From NCBI RefSeq assembly GCF_004770055.1, contig NZ_RQEP01000005.1, positions 372,001 through 436,000 on the forward strand: DNA of 64,000 nt. Reading direction: 5' to 3'. Source of the stretch: Leptospira semungkisensis. GTDB taxonomy: Bacteria > Spirochaetota > Leptospiria > Leptospirales > Leptospiraceae. The notes under the pieces are model-generated. The model did no database searches and was not told where the DNA came from. It was given only the letters and a program-made list of their open reading frames with translations. Positions 55,260 to 64,000 of the stretch are shown here, one piece after another. Within the stretch, counting starts at the first letter, position 1, and every line of letters begins with the position of its first letter. The position numbers and the translations under genes were made by a program.

Positions 55260-57665
55260 TTATCTTAAAGGATATCCAGCAGAATTTGCCACTTGGATCA
55301 ATCGATCCGTGATCTCCTTGATCCTTTCCTGAGTGAGGTTCTTGTCCTGGCTCAATAATCTAAAACGATAAGAAACCGACTTTTTGTTTTCCGCCAAATT
55401 CCCGCCGGTAAATACCACAGTGACTCTAACATCCTGCAGTTCTGGGAAATTTTCTTTTTTTGCAAGATCTGAGAATACGGAAGAAGATTCGTTACTATCC
55501 ATCACAAGAGAAAGGTCTATCTCAGTTTGCGGAAAGTTAGAAGGCGCAGCAAAATAATTCTTATTTCTATCCTCGCTCCAAATCGAAAGAAGAGAAGAAA
55601 AATCAAATTTTCCTAATATAACTCTCTTCTTCAGTTCGGCGGTGTCCAAAACGGCAGGATGGGCATATCCGAGCTCAGCCACTTTGCTTCCCGAAACATA
55701 CAAGGTCACGGAAGCCTTAGGATGGAAGTAAGATCTCTCTTCTGACTTCCATTCGAAGTTTCTCAAATTCAAATGGCGAAGAACTTTTTCCAGATCGGAA
55801 CGAACTTCTAGAAAATCGGCTTCCAAGATATTCAGATCTTTTTCGTTCGTTTTACGTCCTGCAGAAACCGCCCAAGCAAACCATTTGGATTCATTTGAAG
55901 GCTCGGCCGCTTTTTTATAAGTCCTACCGAATTCGAAGATCTTTAACTTCTCGAAGCGATCCGAATTAGTTCGAACATTCTTCAAAAGAGAAGGATACAA
56001 AGAAGTTCTAAGATAAGCCTGTTCCTCAGGCATCGCGTTTAATATCTTTATAGAATCCTTGGATTCGATTTCGAAAGAATTATCTTTTGCAGAAGCATAA
56101 GAATAATTAAAGACCTCGTTGTATCCCAGATTTTGAGAGAAGGTTCTTTTAAGTAATCTTTCCAACTCTCTGGAGAAATTTCTAGTAGGAGGTCTTACAT
56201 CTGAGGAAAGAGGACGAACAGGAATAGAAGCATAACCGAGACTACGACCGATTTCTTCGACTATATCTTCTGGTATCGTAATATCATAATTGTGTCTGTA
56301 TTTCGGAACAAGAACGGTAACCTTATCTCCTTTCCATTCGGTAGAAAAGGAAAGTTGCTTTAAGATCCGATCCGATGTTGCCTGATCGATTTCCGTTCCA
56401 AGCTTCTTATTTAAGAAGTCTAGACTTACCTCGATAGAAACTTTTTTATCAGCAGTATGAATATAACCGGAAGGAAGACTAGCCTTCACATTCGGACAAC
56501 CGTTTTCTTTCAACAATGCCAAGGATCTTTTGATTACAGGAAGAGTGGTCGTTGCTTCCAAGCCCTTCTCATAACGAACGGAAGATTCGGAACGGATTCC
56601 AGTCTTACGAATAGATTTTCTTACGAACTCTCTCGGAAAAACGGCAGATTCTAATATCAAAGTTTTTGTAGAATCTCCCACTGCGCTTTCCGCTCCGCCC
56701 ATCACTCCCGCGATTGCAACACCTTTGCCCGCATTTCGAATGATCAAAATTTCAGGATCTAACTCAGGAGAAGTTTCATCCAGAAGAAGGAAAGACTCTC
56801 CCTTCTTCGCATAATCTACCTCTAACTCGATCTTGCCTAATGACTTTAATTTTTCCGTATCAAAGAAATGAGTCGGTTGCCCTACTTCTAAAAGTAGATA
56901 ATTAGAAACATCGACCACATTATTGATCACTCTCACTCCGCATTTCTTCAGACGAGAACGGATCTTTGAGTTGGAAGGAAGGATCTGAATTCCCTCAATC
57001 CAAGTAGAATGATAAGAATGTGCAAATTCGGTTTCCTTTACAAGAGGAGAAGAAAGTTCCTTACTGAATTCCCAAGTGGATTCTAACGGATTGAATTTTA
57101 TCTTCAGATTCAATTGAGCAGCGAGCTCTCTTGCAAAGCCGAAATGGCTCCAAAGGTCAGGACGATGAGTAATGGATTTATTATCTATATCTAATATGAT
57201 ATCTCTGAATCCTAAATATTCTCTTAGGATCATACCAGGCTTTGCTTCCTGATCCTGAACGATCATGACGCCTGCGTCTTCTTCAGAAAGGCCGAGTTCT
57301 TTTTCGGAACATAGCATTCCTGAGCTTTTCACTCCTCTGAGTTCCGATTCCAGGATCTTCTTTCCTGAGAGCTCGGCGCCTGGAATTGCAAGAGGCACCA
57401 GGTCTCCCACTGTTAGATTAGGGGCACCGGATACGATCTGGATCTTATTCTTTCCGTCGGTAACCTGAGCGACTTGTAGTTTATCTGCCTGGGGATGTTT
57501 TTCTAAGGACTCGATCTTTACGAGGACTACCTTTTCAAGATGAGAGAAATAGTCCTCTACCCCATCTACCTCACAAATCGAGGCAGCAATCTTTTGCAAT
57601 ATGTCCTCTAAGGCAAGCTCCTTGAGAGGGGCAAAGTCATTCATCCAATCCAAAGATAATTTCAC
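55260..57665 (-). CDS. pheT: Phenylalanyl-tRNA synthetase beta subunit
   Basis: The 801-residue protein is the beta chain of the tetrameric PheRS. Visible parts are the tRNA-binding domain (about 40-150; [28 protein letters not shown]), the B3/B4 editing domain (about 215-375; [20 protein letters not shown]), the B5 domain (about 405-475), the core domain, and the C-terminal anticodon-binding domain ([12 protein letters not shown]). The start is GTG with AGGGAGA upstream. The alpha-subunit gene pheS is not adjacent, unlike in most bacteria. Confidence 0.95.
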   Translation of the reverse strand: MKLSLDWMNDFAPLKELALEDILQKIAASICEVDGVEDYFSHLEKVVLVKIESLEKHPQADKLQVAQVTDGKNKIQIVSGAPNLTVGDLVPLAIPGAELSGKKILESELRGVKSSGMLCSEKELGLSEEDAGVMIVQDQEAKPGMILREYLGFRDIILDIDNKSITHRPDLWSHFGFARELAAQLNLKIKFNPLESTWEFSKELSSPLVKETEFAHSYHSTWIEGIQILPSNSKIRSRLKKCGVRVINNVVDVSNYLLLEVGQPTHFFDTEKLKSLGKIELEVDYAKKGESFLLLDETSPELDPEILIIRNAGKGVAIAGVMGGAESAVGDSTKTLILESAVFPREFVRKSIRKTGIRSESSVRYEKGLEATTTLPVIKRSLALLKENGCPNVKASLPSGYIHTADKKVSIEVSLDFLNKKLGTEIDQATSDRILKQLSFSTEWKGDKVTVLVPKYRHNYDITIPEDIVEEIGRSLGYASIPVRPLSSDVRPPTRNFSRELERLLKRTFSQNLGYNEVFNYSYASAKDNSFEIESKDSIKILNAMPEEQAYLRTSLYPSLLKNVRTNSDRFEKLKIFEFGRTYKKAAEPSNESKWFAWAVSAGRKTNEKDLNILEADFLEVRSDLEKVLRHLNLRNFEWKSEERSYFHPKASVTLYVSGSKVAELGYAHPAVLDTAELKKRVILGKFDFSSLLSIWSEDRNKNYFAAPSNFPQTEIDLSLVMDSNESSSVFSDLAKKENFPELQDVRVTVVFTGGNLAENKKSVSYRFRLLSQDKNLTQERIKEITDRLIQVANSAGYPLR

Positions 57666-57709
57666 GAGTCGAATCTCCCTAAGCCGAGAATTTCAAAGAA
57701 GTAGTTTAA

Positions 57710-57835
57710 CAAAAGCTTGAGAAGGGGGGCCATGTCCAGCAGGAAAAGACCGAATTAAGGGAGCTGAAAGCGGTTTATCAGGATCAGAGTCCCGCAGTTC
57801 TTGGCCCCGAGGAATCGTTAAGAAAGATGGAGTAA
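57710..57835 (+). other. Open frame without start codon between pheT and the helicase gene
   Basis: The plus strand is open for 41 codons here, ending TAA at 57833. It reads like helical protein (EKTELRELKAVYQDQS, PEESLRKME), but has no ATG, GTG or TTG in frame. It may be a remnant of an old gene or chance. No gene is called. Confidence 0.2.
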
Positions 57836-57855
57836 CAACTGCGGCAAAAGATCAA

Positions 57856-60695
<2,840 letters not shown>

Positions 60696-60699
<4 letters not shown>

Positions 60700-61400
60700 A
60701 CTCCTCTCTTCTCTCCCCAGATATATTTATGAGTTTGCAGAGACAGACGAAGGTCCGTGCGCCCTTCTTCTTTGAGCCAATCTACTAATGTTTCCGGATG
60801 TAACTCTCCGAATACTGGAGAGGCAAGCAGATTTCCTTGGAGTGAAAATCGATCTACAATTTGCAATGTTCTATCAAAATCGGCACGATCGCGAATCACA
60901 AATTTGATCTCGTCCAACGGATCCTTTCTATCTCGAATGAATTCTACGTTATCCGCAATCATTCTGCTTTCCATTCCGGAACCAGGAAGTTTATAATCTA
61001 AAGTAAAAACCATATCTTCCAAATTACGAATCGATTCCGCTCCGTTCGTTTCCACTCTAACTCTCGTATATATTCCCAAATTTTCTCGCTCACGTTTCAA
61101 TTCCTTTGCCAAGGATTGAGAGAAAACTCCATTCAAATCTTCTAATGGTTCTCCTCCCGTCAGAAGAACTTGAGTGGGAGTTTTTGAAATAAGATGGATC
61201 TCCGCAAGGACCTCGTCCAGATCCATTTCCTTTCCCGCCTTGGAAGAAAGTGCATACGGGGTATCACACCAAAGTTTTCGAGATCCATCCATTCCGCAGC
61301 GAAGAGAGCAACCTGCGAACCGGACAAAAATCGTGGGGAGTCCCGTTGAAATACCTTCCCCAGAAACAGAGAGATAAATTTCGTGAACGACTGTTTTCAT
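60696..61400 (-). CDS. queE: 7-carboxy-7-deazaguanine synthase (radical SAM)
   Basis: The 234-residue protein makes CDG, the precursor of preQ0 and queuosine. It has [19 protein letters not shown], then [27 protein letters not shown], and [12 protein letters not shown]. The Fe-S cluster Cys are spaced CX3CX9C, with seven extra residues before the third Cys compared with the usual CX3CX2C. ATG 61400 gives the proper family start. Other queuosine genes are not in the window. Confidence 0.88.
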
Positions 61401-61625
61401 AATAAGGAAAAGCGCTCCAAGGTACAAGAGTTTTACCGAGCCGATCCGAAGATTCTGTAAAAAACCCTTTGTTAGAATACCAAAATCATTTTTCCCTGAA
61501 TCTAGTCAAGATACGGCGCTCAAAATAGCGAAAAAAGGTTGTTCAAGTCAGTATAGCATAGTAATAGATTTGAGAGTAAATTTGAAACACTTTCGAATTT
61601 TCTTAACCGATAAGAATTCTATCCA

Positions 61626-64000
61626 ATGAAACTTTCCATTTTTGCGAAAATCAGAAATAAAACGCATTTTTTGCAGTGGAAGGTGTTAGTAGGTTTTATC
61701 AGCCTCACTTTCCTATTAGTGATCGCGAGTCTGATCAGTTTGTACGGAATACTAGAGCTGAGAGACTCTGGAACCTGGGTAGAGCACACATTTGCAGTTA
61801 TAGAAGAAGTAGAGCAATGCAAAACGATCACTCGAGAAATGGGGATCGCTCAGGCTTATAATAAAAATCCGGGGCAAGGAAATGCATTTCCTCTTCTTTC
61901 TCATTTAAAAAGCGAGATCGGCAATCTTAAGATACTAACTTCTGACAATCAGATCCAGCAGGTACGCACCGACGAGATCCTAAAATTGATCTCGAGTATA
62001 GAAACCCGGCCTTGGTCTTTCGAATCTCAAAAGGGAGTCACACTCATAGAGATTTCCGAAGCCCTGAATAATATGCAGGAAGAGGAACTCCGCCTTCTTA
62101 ATTCACGCAATACAGTAAATACAAGAAAGGGAACTCGAGTTGCTTATTCTCTTTTTATTCTAGTTATACTTTCCTTTATAGTAGTCGGTTACGGTTCTCT
62201 TACCGTTCAAAAGGACATCAAAGAAAAGAGAAGGATCACTGATCGGTTGATAGAGAGTGAGTCTCGCCTCCTATCGATTCTAGACAATCTTCCCTCTGCA
62301 TTTGCCATGATGGATCTCGAAGGGAGAGTTTTATTCCATAACCAAGTCTTTGCGAACCGCTTTCTCTATTTAAAAGAAAAGAGAAATAATACAGGGCTTA
62401 TCTCCTTATTCGGAGAAGAAAAAGGCAACGACGTCAAACGAATGATCATGAAGTCCTTGGACAAATCAGGGACTGTGGATTTCGAATTAGACTTAGAGAC
62501 CGATGAGGAGAGCGAAAGAACTTTCTATTGCGTCATCGTTCCACTTGTGGATTTAGAAGGAGAGGTTTACTCTGTCTGCGGATTATTCACCGATATCACT
62601 GTCCGAAAAAACTACGAGCAAGATCTGAAAAAAGCCAAAGAAGAAGCTGAGAAGGCAAACCGAGCCAAGTCGGACTTCCTTGCAATGATGAGCCACGAGA
62701 TCCGCACTCCTATGAACGGAGTAATCGGTATGACCGAACTTCTGATAGATTCCAAACTTTCTCCTGAACAAAAGGAGTACGCTGAGATCATTCAAAAAAG
62801 CGGTGAAAGTCTTTTAAGTATTATCAATGATATTTTAGATTATTCTAAAATAGAATCAGGAACCCTAAGTCTAGAAATACGCGAATTTTCCCTCCTCGAA
62901 ATTATCGAAGAGGTTCTGGATCTATTCCGCTCAAGAGCCGCACAAAAACAGATCGATTTGGTCCATTATTTGGATCCGAATGTTCCGGAACAGATCTCTT
63001 GCGACAGCCTCAGACTCAAACAGATCCTGATCAATCTAATCGGAAATTCGATCAAGTTCACCGAGCAAGGCGAGATCTTTCTCTCTGCAGAAGTCTCAAA
63101 GCAAGAAGGATCTTTATATACCATCCTCTTCTCCGTAAGAGATTCGGGAATTGGAATACCTAAAGAAAAGCAAAGAGAATTATTTCAGCCATTTTATCAG
63201 GCAGACAATTCTTCCACTCGCAAATATGGAGGGACTGGACTTGGACTCTCCATCTCTTCTCGCCTGATAGAAATGATGGGTGGCCGCATTTGGGTAGAAA
63301 GCGTTCCTAATTCCGGCACAACCTTCTCCTTTGATATCATGGTAGAAGGAACTAACAAGGCACCTGCAAAAGAAGACTTCTCTCATCCTGCTTTAGAAAA
63401 TAAAAAAGTACTGATCGTAGATGATAATCCTACGAACTTAAGGATCCTCGCTCATCAACTTCAGATATTGGGATTGATCACTTTTTCTGCCAAATCCAAA
63501 GAAGATGCGATGAACTTATTGGATCTCGGGATTCTCCCCGATATAGGAATTCTAGATTATAATATTCCTCACAGTAGCGGCATCGATATTGCAAAGGCGA
63601 TCCGAAAGAATAACCTTCATTTTCCTCTAGTACTTCTTTCTTCTTCTTTCTTATCTCAGGAAGAAAAAGAGATCGCGAACGAATTGTTTTCAGAAGAGCT
63701 GAATAAACCGGTAAAGAAAAAAGATATAGAAAGAGTCGTATACGAAATCCTAGCAAACGAAGGAAACAAGTCCAAAGCAAATACACAGGCTTCTTATCTT
63801 GCCAGTCAAAGAGAGATCCTAAGTTCCCAATTTCCTTTTAAGATCATGATCGCGGAAGACAACGAGATCAATCAAACTCTTGCGAAACGGATCATTCAGA
63901 AGTTGGGCTATGAGCCTTATATCGTTCCAAACGGAAAGGAAGCTTTGATCGAACTCAGAGATAAGAAAATCGATCTAATCCTGATGGATGTTCATATGCC
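61626..64000 (+). CDS. Hybrid sensor histidine kinase, 3' end outside window
   Basis: The frame is open from ATG 61626 to the window end (791 codons). Two membrane helices at about 20-50 and 180-197 enclose a helical sensor region like CHASE3. A PAS-like domain follows (about 215-330). The kinase core has the H-box SHEIRTPMNGVIGM (His357), LIGNSIKFT, DSGIGIP and GGTGLGLSISSRL. Receiver 1 carries LIVDDNP and ILDYNIP with Asp644. Receiver 2 begins IMIAEDNEIN and reaches LILMDVHMP with Asp788. An Hpt domain might follow; it is cut off. Confidence 0.92.
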   Translation, partial: MKLSIFAKIRNKTHFLQWKVLVGFISLTFLLVIASLISLYGILELRDSGTWVEHTFAVIEEVEQCKTITREMGIAQAYNKNPGQGNAFPLLSHLKSEIGNLKILTSDNQIQQVRTDEILKLISSIETRPWSFESQKGVTLIEISEALNNMQEEELRLLNSRNTVNTRKGTRVAYSLFILVILSFIVVGYGSLTVQKDIKEKRRITDRLIESESRLLSILDNLPSAFAMMDLEGRVLFHNQVFANRFLYLKEKRNNTGLISLFGEEKGNDVKRMIMKSLDKSGTVDFELDLETDEESERTFYCVIVPLVDLEGEVYSVCGLFTDITVRKNYEQDLKKAKEEAEKANRAKSDFLAMMSHEIRTPMNGVIGMTELLIDSKLSPEQKEYAEIIQKSGESLLSIINDILDYSKIESGTLSLEIREFSLLEIIEEVLDLFRSRAAQKQIDLVHYLDPNVPEQISCDSLRLKQILINLIGNSIKFTEQGEIFLSAEVSKQEGSLYTILFSVRDSGIGIPKEKQRELFQPFYQADNSSTRKYGGTGLGLSISSRLIEMMGGRIWVESVPNSGTTFSFDIMVEGTNKAPAKEDFSHPALENKKVLIVDDNPTNLRILAHQLQILGLITFSAKSKEDAMNLLDLGILPDIGILDYNIPHSSGIDIAKAIRKNNLHFPLVLLSSSFLSQEEKEIANELFSEELNKPVKKKDIERVVYEILANEGNKSKANTQASYLASQREILSSQFPFKIMIAEDNEINQTLAKRIIQKLGYEPYIVPNGKEALIELRDKKIDLILMDVHM

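Noticed and set aside
57666..57855. T-box or attenuator before pheT
   Set aside because: No T-box sequence or paired terminator/antiterminator is present in the 190-base gap.

Overview
The window is chromosomal DNA from a spirochaete of the genus Leptospira. Three things point there. A gene matches the flagellar-coiling protein FcpA, which is known only from this genus. A single 5S rRNA gene stands alone with its own promoter and terminator, and dispersed rRNA genes are typical of Leptospira. There are also many short lipoproteins with spirochaete-type lipoboxes. The moderate GC content by eye (not computed) would suit a low-virulence or environmental clade, but the species cannot be fixed from the sequence.

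Layout. 1-2.9 kb: end of a thiolase gene, an SDR/luciferase-like oxidoreductase pair, and a DNA alkyl-transferase. 2.8-7 kb: dihydroorotase-like protein, a large HAMP/TPR membrane protein and a small membrane protein. 7-9.2 kb: homoserine dehydrogenase, a LigD-phosphoesterase-like small protein and a STAS protein. 9.2-15.7 kb (minus): CoaB and CoaC as separate genes, a CNNM/CorC transporter, an 882-residue exported TPR protein and GpsA. 15.8-20.8 kb (plus): a run with a metallophosphoesterase, nucleotidyltransferase, zinc-ribbon protein and RecG. 20.8-26.9 kb: lipoprotein, VanY peptidase, LpxA, Hpt protein, DAHP synthase, then a DnaC-like ATPase/FolK/PanB operon. 27-28.9 kb: FcpA behind a near-consensus promoter, and a coiled-coil membrane protein. 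29-38.5 kb: Baeyer-Villiger monooxygenase, TlyA/prenyl synthase/quinone-reductase operon, dienelactone hydrolase, RNA methyltransferase, GlcG/HbpS protein and a ceramidase lipoprotein. 38.8-43.2 kb: gcvT-gcvH-gcvP. 43.2-46.6 kb: a secreted Lys/Asp-rich protein, 5S rRNA, cytochrome c, and a BFD/RibD-reductase/MtgA operon. 46.8-53.4 kb: UMF1-type transporter, two DUF3052-type proteins (one with a histone-H1-like tail), a secreted protein of possible flagellar role, an orphan ATP-grasp protein and an orphan cytochrome oxidase subunit IV. 53.4-61.4 kb (minus): tandem hemerythrin, gamma-carbonic-anhydrase-like protein, PheT, RapA-like helicase and QueE. 61.6-64 kb: a hybrid histidine kinase cut by the window edge.

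Most of the window is core metabolism. I see no prophage, insertion sequence, CRISPR array or defence island, and no clear new multi-gene system. The most unusual observations are residue-level or architectural: a DAHP synthase with Asp in place of the metal-binding Cys, a QueE with a CX3CX9C cluster motif, a CoaC/CoaB junction with a TTG start and no Shine-Dalgarno, a short upstream ORF overlapping the gcvT start, and low-complexity charged tails on two proteins.
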